Shown here one piece after another: positions 16,208 through 25,246 of a stretch of 64,000 nucleotides of DNA (positions are counted from its first letter, which is position 1; each line of letters opens with the position of its first letter). Both the position numbers and the translations under genes were made by a program. The notes under the pieces are model-generated. The model did no database searches and was not told the DNA's origin. It worked only from the letters and a program-made list of their open reading frames with translations. The DNA comes from an uncultured Prevotella sp. (GTDB taxonomy: Bacteria; Bacteroidota; Bacteroidia; Bacteroidales; Bacteroidaceae): assembly GCA_900550035.1 (NCBI GenBank), contig URQS01000009.1:1-64000 (forward strand). Reading direction: 5' to 3'.

Positions 16208-17794
16208 TTACTTAGTAGCTATCTCCACTGCTTTTGCCACGATGCGGTTCTGCTCGTTCATTATGCGATAATACTCGTTCATATCCCAGATATCGCGGGC
16301 TATGAGAGCCTTCAGCTGCACACTGAGCATGGGCAGTGTCTTGTCGCATTCGGCCTTCGAGAAGGGTTTGAGCTTCAAGCGTTCGGCCTCGGCAAAGATG
16401 CTGTCGGTCATTGCCTGCGGCACCTTGTAGTTGCGTGCGAAATCGTCGAACGATGTATAGCGAGCCTTCAGCTCTGCGCGGTGCTCGTCGACGTAGCGCA
16501 GGGTGGTGTTGATGACAAGCGAGCGTGCCACAATCTGACGATGCAGAGCTGTGAACTGCGTTGTGTCGAGCGGTACGAAAACGTCGGGCATGATGCCTCC
16601 GCCTCCATACACCGTGCGATGACGGCGCAGTGTCTGACACTTCAGCGAGTCGGCAAAGTGTATCGAGTCTGCCGAGTAGAGCTCGCCATGCTTGTATCGC
16701 TTCTCGATGTCCATAGCATAGTCTTCCTGGTCGCCCTTGGCGTAGGGTTTCTGAATGCATCGACCCGACGGTGTGTAGTAGTGGGCAATGGTGAGGCGTA
16801 TCATCGAGCCGTCGTCAAACTCGATAGGGCGCTGCACGAGTCCCTTGCCAAACGAGCGGCGACCTATGATAGTGCCGCGGTCCTGGTCTTGCATTGCACC
16901 CGACAATATCTCGGCAGCCGAAGCTGTATACTCGTTGACGAGCACGTAGACCTTGCCCTTTGTAAAGCGGCCGTTGCCCGGAGCACGATATTCCATGCGT
17001 CGCTGGGCGCGTCCTTCGGTGTAGACGATGAGGTCGTTCTTCTGAAGGAACTCCTCAATGATCTTCACCGATGCCTGCAGATAGCCTCCGCCGTTGTCCT
17101 GAAGGTCGATGATGAGGTCGCGCATGCCGTCGGTCTGCAACGAGTCGACAGCCTTCATAAACTCGCCGTAGGTGGTTGCGCCAAACGAGCCGATACGTAT
17201 GTATCCCAAGTGTGGGCGTATCATGTAGTAGGCATCAACCGAATATACGGGTATCTTGCCGCGTGTCACGGTGAAGTAGAGCAGTTCGTTGACGCCACGG
17301 CGCTTGATGCCGAGCTTTATCTTTGAGCCACGCGGACCGCGCAGACGTCGCATTATCTCCGAACGTTCCATCTTGACACCCGAAATGGTGGTGTCGGCAA
17401 CGGTGATGATACGGTCGCCGGCGAGTATGCCCACCTTCTCTGACGGGCCTTTCGACACGGGCTGTATGACGAGCAGTGTGTCCTCAACCATGTTGAACTG
17501 AATGCCAATGCCGTCGAACGATCCGTTAAGCGGCTCGTTGAGGGCCTTCGTCTCCTTGGCTGTAGAGTACGACGAGTGGGGGTCGAGTTCCTTCAACATG
17601 CCGCGTATGGCATCCTCTACAAGTTTCTGCTGATTGACCGAGTCGACATACAGTTGCGATATTGCCATCTCAGCCAACTGAAGTTTGCGCAAAGGGTGCT
17701 GCTTCTGGGCGTTGGCGCTCGTTCCTGCCACAAGCGTAAGGAGCAGGACAAGCAAGGTTTTCATGATCTTCATTTGTTGTTTATTTAGTCGCAT
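16208..17794 (-). CDS. S41-family C-terminal processing protease (CtpA-like)
   Basis: About 528 residues from the ATG at 17794; internal ATGs at 17773 and 17764 directly precede the signal peptide (MKTLLVLLLTLVAGTSANA) and are also possible. Order: signal, PDZ domain (~75-165, SYSTAKETKALNEPLNGSFD then GILAGDRIITVADTTI), and the S41 catalytic fold. The Ser/Lys dyad is visible as TASAAEILSGA (Ser ~292) and RSFGKGLVQ (Lys ~315), at the usual ~24-residue spacing. It should be a periplasmic protease acting on C-terminal tails. It follows parE by 5 bp and ends in a strong terminator, so it is the last gene of the operon. Confidence 0.92.
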   Translation of the reverse strand: MRLNKQQMKIMKTLLVLLLTLVAGTSANAQKQHPLRKLQLAEMAISQLYVDSVNQQKLVEDAIRGMLKELDPHSSYSTAKETKALNEPLNGSFDGIGIQFNMVEDTLLVIQPVSKGPSEKVGILAGDRIITVADTTISGVKMERSEIMRRLRGPRGSKIKLGIKRRGVNELLYFTVTRGKIPVYSVDAYYMIRPHLGYIRIGSFGATTYGEFMKAVDSLQTDGMRDLIIDLQDNGGGYLQASVKIIEEFLQKNDLIVYTEGRAQRRMEYRAPGNGRFTKGKVYVLVNEYTASAAEILSGAMQDQDRGTIIGRRSFGKGLVQRPIEFDDGSMIRLTIAHYYTPSGRCIQKPYAKGDQEDYAMDIEKRYKHGELYSADSIHFADSLKCQTLRRHRTVYGGGGIMPDVFVPLDTTQFTALHRQIVARSLVINTTLRYVDEHRAELKARYTSFDDFARNYKVPQAMTDSIFAEAERLKLKPFSKAECDKTLPMLSVQLKALIARDIWDMNEYYRIMNEQNRIVAKAVEIATK

Positions 17795-17799
17795 CAATG

Positions 17800-19755
17800 T
17801 TATTCGCCTGCCAGCGTGTCGTCGTCAGGCAGGTCTTCCTCCACCACAAGATTGTCGATGATGAAGTTCTGACGTTCCATGGTGTTCTTGCCCATGTAGT
17901 ATTCGAGGAGCTTCTGCACCTGGTCGGTCTTGTGCAGCGTGACCTGTTCGAGTCGCATCTCAGGACCGATGAAGTGGGCAAACTCTTCGGGCGAAATCTC
18001 GCCGAGACCCTTGAATCGGGTTATCTCGGGGTCGGGTCCGAGGTCGCGTATTGCCTGCTGGCGCTCCTCGTCGCTATAACAGTAGCGTGTGATGAAGTCG
18101 CTCTTCTTCTCCTTTCCGGTCAGTCGGGCGTCGGCATCGGCTATGGCTTGCTTGTTCTTTATCTTCGTTCGGCGGTTGCGCACGCGGAACAGCGGTGTCT
18201 GCAATACGTAGACATGGCCCTTCTTGATGAGGTCGGGGAAGAACTGCAGGAAGAATGTGATGATGAGCAGACGTATGTGCATACCGTCTACATCGGCATC
18301 GGTAGCCACGATCACCTTGTTGTAACGCAGAGAGTCCAATCCGTCCTCTATGTCGAGGGCTGCCTGGAGCAGGTTGAACTCCTCATTCTCGTACACCACC
18401 TTCTTGGTCAGTCCGTATGAGTTGAGGGGTTTGCCTCGCAGCGAGAATACCGCCTGGGTGTTGACGTCGCGGCTCTTGGTGATCGATCCGCTCGCCGAGT
18501 CGCCCTCGGTGATGAATATGCTCGACTCTTCCTTGCGCTCGTTCTTGGCGTCGGAGTAGTGTATGCGGCAGTCGCGCAGCTTGCGGTTGTGCAGATTGGC
18601 CTTCTTGGCACGCTCACGGGCGAGCTTTGTCACGCCAGCCATTGCCTTGCGCTCACGCTCACTCTCGGTTATCTTCTGCTGCATCACCTCTGCCACGTCG
18701 GCATGTATGTGCAGATAGTTGTCCACTTCGAGCTTCACGAAGTCGCCTACATACTTGTTGATGCTTTCGCCTTCGGGTGCCATCTGCAGCGAACCGAGCT
18801 TAATCTTGGTCTGACTCTCAAACATCGGTTCCTCAACATTGATGGCTATGGCTGCAACCAGACCGTTGCGAATGTCGGTGAACTCATAGTTCTTGCCGAA
18901 AAAGTCCTTGATAGTACGGGCTATGTGCTCCTTGAACGCGCTCTGATGAGTACCGCCCTGAGTGGTATGCTGTCCGTTGACAAACGAGTGATACTCCTCG
19001 CCATACTGATTGGTATGAGTGAAGGCTATCTCTATGTCCTCACCCTTCATGTGAATGATAGGATAGAGGGGATCGACGGTCATTGTGTCGGTGAGCAAGT
19101 CGGCCAGGCCGTTGCGCGAAAGGATGCGATGGCCGTTGTACATGATGGTTAGCCCCGTGTTGAGATAGGTGTAGTTGCGGAGCATTGTCTCCACGATGTC
19201 GTCGTGGAAGGAGTAGCCCGTGAACAATGTCGGGTCGGGCTCGAAGAAGATGAAGGTTCCGTTCTCGTCGGCAGTGTCCTCGGTCTGGTCGCTCATGAGG
19301 TTGCCGCGCTCAAACTTAAGCGCTCTTACCACTCCGTCGCGATACGACCTCACCTCGAAATGAGCGCTCAATGCGTTGACCGCCTTGACACCAACGCCGT
19401 TCAGTCCGACGCTCTTCTTGAACGCCTTCGAGTCGTACTTGCCTCCGGTATTGAGCACCGATACAGCCTCGACGAGCTTACCCTGGGGTATGCCGCGGCC
19501 GTAGTCGCGCACCGAAACACGCAGACGGTCGTCGACATCGATTTCGATGCGACGACCGGCATTCATCTTGAACTCGTCGATAGAGTTGTCGACAACCTCC
19601 TTGAGCAGCACATATATGCCGTCCTCAGGCAGGTTGCCGTCGCCCAAGCGTCCGATGTACATACCGGGACGGGTACGCACATGCTCCATATCGGACAGGT
19701 GGCGTATGTTGTCGTCGGTATATTGGACTGTTGGCTGTATGATTTCTTCTTCCAT
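17800..19755 (-). CDS. parE: DNA topoisomerase IV subunit B (ParE-type GyrB homologue)
   Basis: 651 residues, typical for ParE. GHKL ATPase motifs: VDNSIDEF (Asn/Asp ligands, ~50), GRGIPQGK, and the loop around VGLNGVGVKAVNAL. The TOPRIM part begins with ITEGDSASGS near residue 418, with the DADVDG metal motif (ATDADVDGMHIRLL) and the C-terminal TRFKGLGEISPEEF. It is the ATP-driven subunit of a type II topoisomerase that decatenates chromosomes. ParE rather than GyrB is chosen from length and neighbours. Its ATG overlaps the stop of the upstream GNAT gene (TAATG), and ctpA follows. Confidence 0.85.
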   Translation of the reverse strand: MEEEIIQPTVQYTDDNIRHLSDMEHVRTRPGMYIGRLGDGNLPEDGIYVLLKEVVDNSIDEFKMNAGRRIEIDVDDRLRVSVRDYGRGIPQGKLVEAVSVLNTGGKYDSKAFKKSVGLNGVGVKAVNALSAHFEVRSYRDGVVRALKFERGNLMSDQTEDTADENGTFIFFEPDPTLFTGYSFHDDIVETMLRNYTYLNTGLTIMYNGHRILSRNGLADLLTDTMTVDPLYPIIHMKGEDIEIAFTHTNQYGEEYHSFVNGQHTTQGGTHQSAFKEHIARTIKDFFGKNYEFTDIRNGLVAAIAINVEEPMFESQTKIKLGSLQMAPEGESINKYVGDFVKLEVDNYLHIHADVAEVMQQKITESERERKAMAGVTKLARERAKKANLHNRKLRDCRIHYSDAKNERKEESSIFITEGDSASGSITKSRDVNTQAVFSLRGKPLNSYGLTKKVVYENEEFNLLQAALDIEDGLDSLRYNKVIVATDADVDGMHIRLLIITFFLQFFPDLIKKGHVYVLQTPLFRVRNRRTKIKNKQAIADADARLTGKEKKSDFITRYCYSDEERQQAIRDLGPDPEITRFKGLGEISPEEFAHFIGPEMRLEQVTLHKTDQVQKLLEYYMGKNTMERQNFIIDNLVVEEDLPDDDTLAGE

Positions 19756-20903
19756 TACTTTATATCTTTCTTATAGCACTTGCGGCGTTTGTGGCAGACA
19801 CATTCAAAATCGCCCCACTGACCCTGCACGTTCTCGTTGCTCTCAAGCTCCACCTGCGACTCGCCCCACTCGAATCCGTACTTCTGATAGCGTGGAATGA
19901 GGTCGGAGAAGAGCAGCGCGTTGGCTCCCTTTGAGCGATATTCGGGCAGCACGCCGACAAGCAGTAGGTCGACGATGTTGGTCTTGTGGCGCTTGATGGC
20001 ACGCAAAACGTGTATCCATCCGAACGGGAACAGACGTCCACGCTTGCACTTGCGCAGGGCATAGGCAAGCGAAGGGATAGTGATACCAACTCCTACGAGC
20101 TTGTTGTCGGCACTTGCGTCCTCGATGAGTGTGATGAGGCTGAGGTCGGCAAGGGGGAAGTACATGTTGATGTACTGGTCGATCTGGCGGTCGGTGAGCT
20201 GTGAGAAGCCGTAAAGGTCGGCGTATGTGGTGTTGATAAGTTCGAATATCTTGCGTCCGTATCCGCCCTCGAAGATATCCTTCTTAGTCACCTTCTTCAC
20301 GCGGAGGTTGTATCGGCGCTGTATCATCTTTGCCAGCTTGGCGTGGCGGTCGGGCATTGTTTCGGGCACAAGAATCTTGTACTCTACATATTTATTGTCT
20401 ACAATCCATCCCTCCTGTGCCTCAATGTGCTCGGGATAGTATGGATAGTTGTAAATGGTAGCCATTGTTCCGAGCTGGTCGAAACCTTCGGTGAGCATGC
20501 CTTCGGGGTCCATATCGGTGAAACCGAGCGGTCCTACCACTTCAGTCATGCCGTGTGAGCGTCCGTAATCTTCAACGGCTTTCAATAAAGCTGCCGAAAC
20601 TTCACGGTCGTCGACGAAGTCTATCCATCCGAAACGAACCGACTTGCGGTTCCAACGTTCGTTGGCGCGGTTGTTGATGATGGCTGCCACACGTCCCACG
20701 AGGCGTCCATCCTTGTAAGCCATATAATATTCGGCATCGCAAAACTCGAATGCTGCATTCTTGTCCTTGCGCAGGGTGTTCACCTCATCGGTGTAGAGAT
20801 TGGGCACATCGTATTCGTTGCCCTCATAAAGGTCATAATGAAAATCAATGAAAGTTTGGAGGTCGCGGCGCGACTCAACCTTACGAATTTCTACTGCTGA
20901 CAT
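19755..20903 (-). CDS. GNAT-like N-acetyltransferase family protein
   Basis: A 382-residue cytoplasmic protein found widely in Bacteroidota. It starts IRKVESRRDLQTFIDFHYDLYEG, has GRVAAIINNRANE and a C-terminal GNAT-like core (LLLVGVLPEYRSKGANALLF, ~310-330) that resembles the acetyl-CoA loop. Substrate unknown. It is first in the operon with parE and ctpA and shares a TAATG overlap with parE. The leader between its -7 box (21012-21005) and its start contains a hairpin followed by a T-run. Confidence 0.7.
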   Translation of the reverse strand: MSAVEIRKVESRRDLQTFIDFHYDLYEGNEYDVPNLYTDEVNTLRKDKNAAFEFCDAEYYMAYKDGRLVGRVAAIINNRANERWNRKSVRFGWIDFVDDREVSAALLKAVEDYGRSHGMTEVVGPLGFTDMDPEGMLTEGFDQLGTMATIYNYPYYPEHIEAQEGWIVDNKYVEYKILVPETMPDRHAKLAKMIQRRYNLRVKKVTKKDIFEGGYGRKIFELINTTYADLYGFSQLTDRQIDQYINMYFPLADLSLITLIEDASADNKLVGVGITIPSLAYALRKCKRGRLFPFGWIHVLRAIKRHKTNIVDLLLVGVLPEYRSKGANALLFSDLIPRYQKYGFEWGESQVELESNENVQGQWGDFECVCHKRRKCYKKDIK

Positions 20904-20934
20904 CTATTCTATTCTGTTTTGTTATATAACTCTG

Positions 20935-21012
20935 AAAAAGCGCGCCCGTATTGACCTTCAGGAGGGCGCAACTTGTTAATTCAATACACTTAGTGTTAAG
21001 AATGCAAAAGTA
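20935..21012 (-). promoter_or_regulatory. -7 box and hairpin-T-run leader before the GNAT-parE-ctpA operon
   Basis: TACTTTTG at 21012-21005 is the -7 element. Downstream, GCGCCC (20969-20964) pairs with GGGCGC (20947-20942) over a 16-base loop and is followed by CTTTTTC, then the ATG at 20903. This resembles an intrinsic terminator inside the 5' leader, so it may be an attenuator. Confidence 0.5.
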
Positions 21013-21063
21013 CAGAAAAAAGGCTAAACGAAAGAATATCAGCGGAATATTTATAATTATTTA

Positions 21064-21117
21064 CGTTTCGCAAAGCTACGAAACGAGTTTTACTTCTTTG
21101 ACTGACAAAGAAGTAAA
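21064..21117. repeat. Two adjacent hairpins downstream of the thioesterase
   Basis: CGTTTCG/CGAAACG at 21064-21085 and a perfect 12-bp TTTACTTCTTTG/CAAAGAAGTAAA with a 5-base loop at 21089-21117. No T-run follows on either strand. They may block read-through or stabilise the thioesterase mRNA. Confidence 0.55.
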
Positions 21118-21123
21118 CGGGCA

Positions 21124-21192
21124 AGAGGGTTGTATCAAAATGGGAGTTAAATCTTCTTGAATTTCCTACACTTCCATTTTGACACATACTCT
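21124..21192. mobile_element. 69-bp MITE-like element (TGTCAAAA family, short version)
   Basis: Imperfect terminal inverted repeats AGAGGGTTGTATCAAAATGG and CCATTTTGACACATACTCT around ~30 bp that includes GAGTTAAATCTTCTTGAA. The ends resemble those of the 175-bp MITE at 25688 and 63338. It abuts the stop codon of the thioesterase gene. Confidence 0.5.
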
Positions 21193-21588
21193 TTATATAA
21201 ATCCGAAGGCTCGGTCGTAGTCTTCGCTGTTGCCCAGTCGACCGTTGATGAGGCATACCAGTTCGACTGTAGCGCGCAGGCAGAGGCGGTTGTCGGCCTT
21301 GCGGAAGATGTCCTGATTGAAGATGTAGCGCAAACCTTCCTTGCGTATGCCAAGCTTAGAGACGAAGACGTCGTCGCTGCGCAGCGGGGTCTTATACTGA
21401 AGGTTCATTCGAGCCACTACGGGGTCGATGCCTTTCTCGTGCAACTTGGCAAAGCTCACGCCGAGCGACTGCAGATACAGATGGCGTGTGTGTTCGGTAT
21501 AATGCAGATAGTTGGCATTGTTGACAATGCCCTGGATGTCGCACTCATAGTCGCGCACTTCCATTTCGGTTTCAAAAACGTATTCCAT
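21193..21588 (-). CDS. Acyl-CoA thioesterase, hotdog fold (YbgC/4-HBT type)
   Basis: 131 residues from the ATG at 21588 (a TTG 9 bp upstream is in frame). The hotdog-family active-site segment YECDIQGIVNNANYLHYTEH (~12-31) holds the catalytic Asp of 4-hydroxybenzoyl-CoA-type thioesterases, and the size is typical. It probably hydrolyses acyl-CoA or acyl-ACP. It is last of the dapB-lepB-wbqC-thioesterase run. A GC-rich repeat ends only 12 bp before its start. Confidence 0.88.
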   Translation of the reverse strand: MEYVFETEMEVRDYECDIQGIVNNANYLHYTEHTRHLYLQSLGVSFAKLHEKGIDPVVARMNLQYKTPLRSDDVFVSKLGIRKEGLRYIFNQDIFRKADNRLCLRATVELVCLINGRLGNSEDYDRAFGFI

Positions 21589-21600
21589 ATATTCCAAATA

Positions 21601-21644
21601 AAGCCCTACCCCCAGCCCCTCCCCAGCAGGGAGGGGAGTGGTAT
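21601..21644. repeat. GC-rich hairpin repeat, copy 1
   Basis: GCCCTACCCCCAGCCCCTCC followed by CCAGCAGGGAGGGGAGTG. The core CCCTCC...GGGAGGGG can fold. Six copies occur in the window. Copies 1, 2, 3 and 5 read in this orientation, 4 and 6 in the other. Confidence 0.85.
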
Positions 21645-21721
21645 GTACGGACTATACATATTATTATGTTAGTTTATTCAGCTTATCAGTTGGAGTTTTT
21701 CTGCTTATCTGTTAGCTTGTT

Positions 21722-22471
21722 CTACAGATAGAAAATTCCTTCGGGTCCTTCGTTCATGAGCAGGTCGAGCGCCGACATGTTGGGCTGGAACCCCTGACGC
21801 AGCGTGTGCACCTGATAGTACTGGCGCGGAGTGAAGTCGGCATCGGGCAAAGGACGCTTCGGACGGATAGCGTCGCGGAAGTCGTCGACGCGCACTTCTG
21901 CCCCACCCTCGCTGCTTAGCCGGGCTTGCAAAGCCTCAGCGTCGATGTATTCGTCAGACAACTGCACGTTGGGCTGAACGTCGAGGAGCTCGCAAAGCTT
22001 ATGGGTTATCGCCATATTGAAGTCGACGAGATACTCCCACTTGCGCTCGAAGAACGGACGTATGTCGTCTTCGTAATACACAAAGAACGGACTCTCGCCG
22101 TAAGCCGACACTATTGCGTTCCAATGCTGGTGGCGCCACTCGCCATGGTCGCTTATACGGATGTCGCACATGGGGCATTTTGCTCCCTCGTAGCGTTCGA
22201 TAGGCACGGTGAGCGCCTGCACTCCGTTGGCTGTTGCAATGAGGCAACGGTTGCGATAGGTCTGCTTGCAGAAGTTGTCGTGCTGCTCTACAATCACTCG
22301 CCCATAACGATGGAGCTTCTGCATCCATTGGATGGGAGGGAAGTAGGAGGAGGATAAAAGAGATAGAAGCCCCACCCCCGGCCCCTCCCCCGTAGGGAGG
22401 GGAGTGATATGCTGTGCTGCTTGAGAGCTATTTAATGATTGGGAGTTATTTGATACTTGAGAGTTATTCAT
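21722..22471 (-). CDS. WbqC-family protein with a repeat-derived N-terminus
   Basis: 249 residues from the ATG at 22471. From residue ~38 it matches the WbqC family (LLSSSYFPPIQWMQKLHRYG, KQTYRNRCLI, SDHGEWRHQHWNA, FFVYYEDDIRPFF), which is linked to surface-polysaccharide biosynthesis but has no defined reaction. The first ~34 residues are encoded by an AT-rich stretch (SQVSNNSQSLNSSQ) and a GC-rich repeat (TPLPTGEGPGVGL). A GTG at 22375 inside the repeat would start the protein close to the conserved region. It begins 6 bp after lepB and is probably co-transcribed. Confidence 0.85.
   Translation of the reverse strand: MNNSQVSNNSQSLNSSQAAQHITPLPTGEGPGVGLLSLLSSSYFPPIQWMQKLHRYGRVIVEQHDNFCKQTYRNRCLIATANGVQALTVPIERYEGAKCPMCDIRISDHGEWRHQHWNAIVSAYGESPFFVYYEDDIRPFFERKWEYLVDFNMAITHKLCELLDVQPNVQLSDEYIDAEALQARLSSEGGAEVRVDDFRDAIRPKRPLPDADFTPRQYYQVHTLRQGFQPNMSALDLLMNEGPEGIFYL
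22367..22411. repeat. GC-rich hairpin repeat, copy 2 (inside the wbqC 5' end)
   Basis: GCCCCACCCCCGGCCCCTCC then CCCGTAGGGAGGGGAGTG, same orientation as copy 1. It is read through in frame in the wbqC-like gene. Confidence 0.9.
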
Positions 22472-22477
22472 TCAATA

Positions 22478-23932
22478 TTACTTAATATTATCCACCAATC
22501 TGAACAATCTGCTCCATCGTATTCCCGAGAATCCGCCGTGATCGGGGTCGTGGCTCCACCAGATGAATATCGGCTTGCCCACGATATGGTCTTCGGGCAC
22601 GAAGCCCCAGTAGCGTGAGTCGAGCGAGTTGTGGCGGTTGTCGCCCATCATCCAGTAGTAGTCCATACGGAATGTGTACGACTTAGCTTCCTTGCCGTTG
22701 ATGTATATCTTGCCGTTCTTTACCACGAGGTCGTTGCCTTCATACACACGTATCGGGCGCTCGTATATGGCTATGTTGTCCATTGTGAGCTTAAGTGTGG
22801 CTCCACGCTTCGGAATCCAGACCGGACCGTAGTTGTCGCGTGTCCAACCGGTGTTGCCGTTGAGCGGATAGATGTCCCACTGTGTGGGGTCATTGACAAA
22901 CGTGACGCTCTCCACAACGTCCTTGCGGGCCTTCAGAGCCTTTACAGAGGCGTTGGTCAGAGGCAGATAGCCGGCAGAGTTAAGGCTGGCTATGTCCTCC
23001 ATAGAGATGCCGAGCTGGTCGATAAGTTCGAGCGGCATCTGCGCCTTCAGCTTCACGTAGTAAGAGTACTGCACGTTGTCGGGCTCCTTGTTAGCCTTGC
23101 CGTCGGTGTAGATGATGTGGTTCTTTATCTGCAAAGTCTGTCCGGGCAGACCCACACAGCGCTTCACGTAGTTCTCGCGGCGGTCGACGGGTCGGCTCGT
23201 CACGGTGCCGTAGGTAGACGGATTGGCGTCGATGATGCGACGGCCGTCGGCATACAGCTGTGCGAAGAAGTCGCGCTGCTGCTGGCGTGGCATCTGCGAG
23301 AGGTTGGGCAGATAGCCTCCGTGCTGCTCGGCATAGGCACCCTCGCCCAGTCCGTAGGCAAGACGATAGAAGTCCTGTGCCTGATACTGGTCGGCTGTGC
23401 AGAGCGAATCGCCTGCGGGATAGTTGAATACTACGATGTCGTTCTGCTGAACTGTGCCCAGTCCCTTGGCACGCTCATATCCCCACTGTGGCCAGCTGAT
23501 GTACGACTGGCATTCGAATACGGGCAGCGTGTGCTGTGTCAGAGGCATGGTGAGGGGAGTCTGCGGCTTGCGCGGACCGTAGCTTACCTTCGACACGAAC
23601 AGATAGTCGCCCGTGAGGAGCGACTTCTCGAGCGACGACGAGGGAATGACGTAGTTCTGGAAGAAGAACAGATTGATGAAGTATACGGCTACGAGGGCGA
23701 ACACGAGGGCGTCTACCCACGACATGATGAATCGGGTGGCGTCGTTGTCCGACTCGCGCCACCACTGCCAGCGTATCTTCTTTGTGATGTACACGTCGAA
23801 TATGAATGGCAGGACGAGCAGTCCCCACCAGCTCTTCACCCAATAGAGGAAGAGCAGATAAAGTATCGTCACTACTGTGAACTTGGCCCATTGCACACGC
23901 GGATTGAGGGCTTTCTTTTCTTTGTTGGTCAT
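22478..23932 (-). CDS. lepB: Signal peptidase I
   Basis: A 484-residue long-form signal peptidase as usual in Bacteroidota. A membrane segment (~15-45) and a second (~68-85) precede the catalytic Ser in NYVIPSSSLEKSLLTGDYLF (~97). The general-base Lys lies in NYVKRCVGLPGQTLQI (~255), and the late box is YYWMMGDNRHNSLDSRYWGF. It removes signal peptides from exported proteins at the inner membrane. It lies between dapB (30 bp upstream) and wbqC (6 bp downstream). Confidence 0.95.
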   Translation of the reverse strand: MTNKEKKALNPRVQWAKFTVVTILYLLFLYWVKSWWGLLVLPFIFDVYITKKIRWQWWRESDNDATRFIMSWVDALVFALVAVYFINLFFFQNYVIPSSSLEKSLLTGDYLFVSKVSYGPRKPQTPLTMPLTQHTLPVFECQSYISWPQWGYERAKGLGTVQQNDIVVFNYPAGDSLCTADQYQAQDFYRLAYGLGEGAYAEQHGGYLPNLSQMPRQQQRDFFAQLYADGRRIIDANPSTYGTVTSRPVDRRENYVKRCVGLPGQTLQIKNHIIYTDGKANKEPDNVQYSYYVKLKAQMPLELIDQLGISMEDIASLNSAGYLPLTNASVKALKARKDVVESVTFVNDPTQWDIYPLNGNTGWTRDNYGPVWIPKRGATLKLTMDNIAIYERPIRVYEGNDLVVKNGKIYINGKEAKSYTFRMDYYWMMGDNRHNSLDSRYWGFVPEDHIVGKPIFIWWSHDPDHGGFSGIRWSRLFRLVDNIK

Positions 23933-23961
23933 TGCTGTATTTTGTTAGAGCATGTAGAGGG

Positions 23962-24717
23962 TTAGAACTTGAACAGATCCTTTGTAGTGAGCAGACCCTC
24001 GTGGTCTTTGGTATACTCGGCTGCGAGCACTGCTCCGAGGGCGAATCCCTTGCGCGAGTGGGCATCGTGGGTGATGGTGATGCAATCGGCGTCGCTGTCG
24101 TAGATTACGCTGTGTATGCCGGGCACTTCGTCGCGGCGTATGCTTTCAATCGCCAGCTCGCTTGGGGCGCACTCGTTGGTGCCCTCTACGGTGCCGTCGG
24201 CGAGGTGCTGCTCGCCCTTCACCCATGCAGTCTTGCGGTCGAGGTCGGCTACTATCTCCTCAGCCAGAGTGATGGCTGTGCCGCTCGGTGCGTCGAGCTT
24301 GTGGATATGGTGGGTCTCCTCCATGCGCACGTCATACTGGGCGAACTGGTTCATTATCTTTGCCAGATAGCGGTTGACGGCAGAGAATATTGCTACTCCG
24401 ATTGAGAAGTTGCTTGCCCAGAACAGTGTCTTGCCCTCCTCGGTGCACATACGGCGCACGTCTGCCTCGTGATCGTTCATCCATCCGGTAGAACCGCTTA
24501 CTACCTTGACACCTGCCTTCCACGCACGCAGATAGTTGCCGTAAGCTGCTGAGGGCGCTGTGAACTCGATTGCCACGTCCGCCGAAGCGAACTCGGGTGA
24601 GTCGAAGTCCTGCTGGTTGTCTAAATCGATGATGCTTACAATGTTATGTCCACGCTCCTTGCATATCTGCTCAATCATACGGCCCATCTTGCCGTATCCT
24701 ATTAGTGCTATGTTCAT
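23962..24717 (-). CDS. dapB: 4-hydroxy-tetrahydrodipicolinate reductase
   Basis: 251 residues, normal length. N-terminal NAD(P) Rossmann motif LIGYGKMGRMIEQ (5-17), EFTAPSAA and GSTGW (~76), then the catalytic region EETHHIHKLDAPSGTAITL (~132-150) with the His pair and Lys. It reduces the dihydrodipicolinate precursor in the lysine/diaminopimelate pathway. It appears to be the first gene of the minus-strand run; a TAACTTTG -7 box is at 24797-24790. Confidence 0.95.
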   Translation of the reverse strand: MNIALIGYGKMGRMIEQICKERGHNIVSIIDLDNQQDFDSPEFASADVAIEFTAPSAAYGNYLRAWKAGVKVVSGSTGWMNDHEADVRRMCTEEGKTLFWASNFSIGVAIFSAVNRYLAKIMNQFAQYDVRMEETHHIHKLDAPSGTAITLAEEIVADLDRKTAWVKGEQHLADGTVEGTNECAPSELAIESIRRDEVPGIHSVIYDSDADCITITHDAHSRKGFALGAVLAAEYTKDHEGLLTTKDLFKF

Positions 24718-24871
24718 TGTTTGTGATGTTTATATTGTTACTATATCGTTGTTATATCCTGTTTGATGCCTATAAGGCAATAATTGTTGCAAAGTTAAGC
24801 AAAAAGGTTGGTTAACATTAATATGTGGCGAAATTTTAGGTTTTTATAAATATTGAAGGGATGAAAGGAAG

Positions 24872-25224
24872 GTAAGCGTATCCGCGATGCAGCCTTGTCC
24901 ATATTTTTTTATCTCTTTACCTTTGCTGCGTGAATAAAAAATCTAATTCCCGAAGAAACTCACTTTTCTTCGGGTCGCATACTGGTGCCAAACGGGCAGC
25001 CATGTTCTATTCGCTGGCATGCTCCTGCAGACTGCAAGGTATTAACTTCTTTGAATATATATCTGATGTCATCAACAAAGCTGCAGCACTGCCACCAAGA
25101 ACACCGCTAAGTAAGTACCGGGAATTGCTGCCGGACAAATGGAAACAAAAAAATATCGCTCAAGGATAAAAACTTGAGCGATATTTTTTTGACGTGTATA
25201 TACTAGCATCGCGGATACGTTGTC
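24872..25224 (+). mobile_element. Short IS66-derived element, copy 1
   Basis: Bounded by GTAAGCGTATCCGCGATGC (24872) and GCATCGCGGATACG (25206-25219); the last five bases of the right end (CTTAC in copy 2) have diverged. Inside, a GTG-started 79-codon frame (24930-25169) encodes the C-terminal part of an IS66 transposase (NSLFFGSHTGAKRAAMFYSL ... RELLPDKW). A hairpin ATATCGCTCAAG/CTTGAGCGATAT with a T-run follows. The catalytic part of the transposase is missing, so it can move only in trans. I see no target-site duplication. Confidence 0.85.
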
Positions 25225-25246
25225 TCACAAGGATGCTTGCCACCCA

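Noticed and set aside
22631..23965. 444-codon plus-strand frame opposite lepB
   Set aside because: Antisense of a well-conserved signal peptidase gene; composition is that of a reverse-complement shadow.
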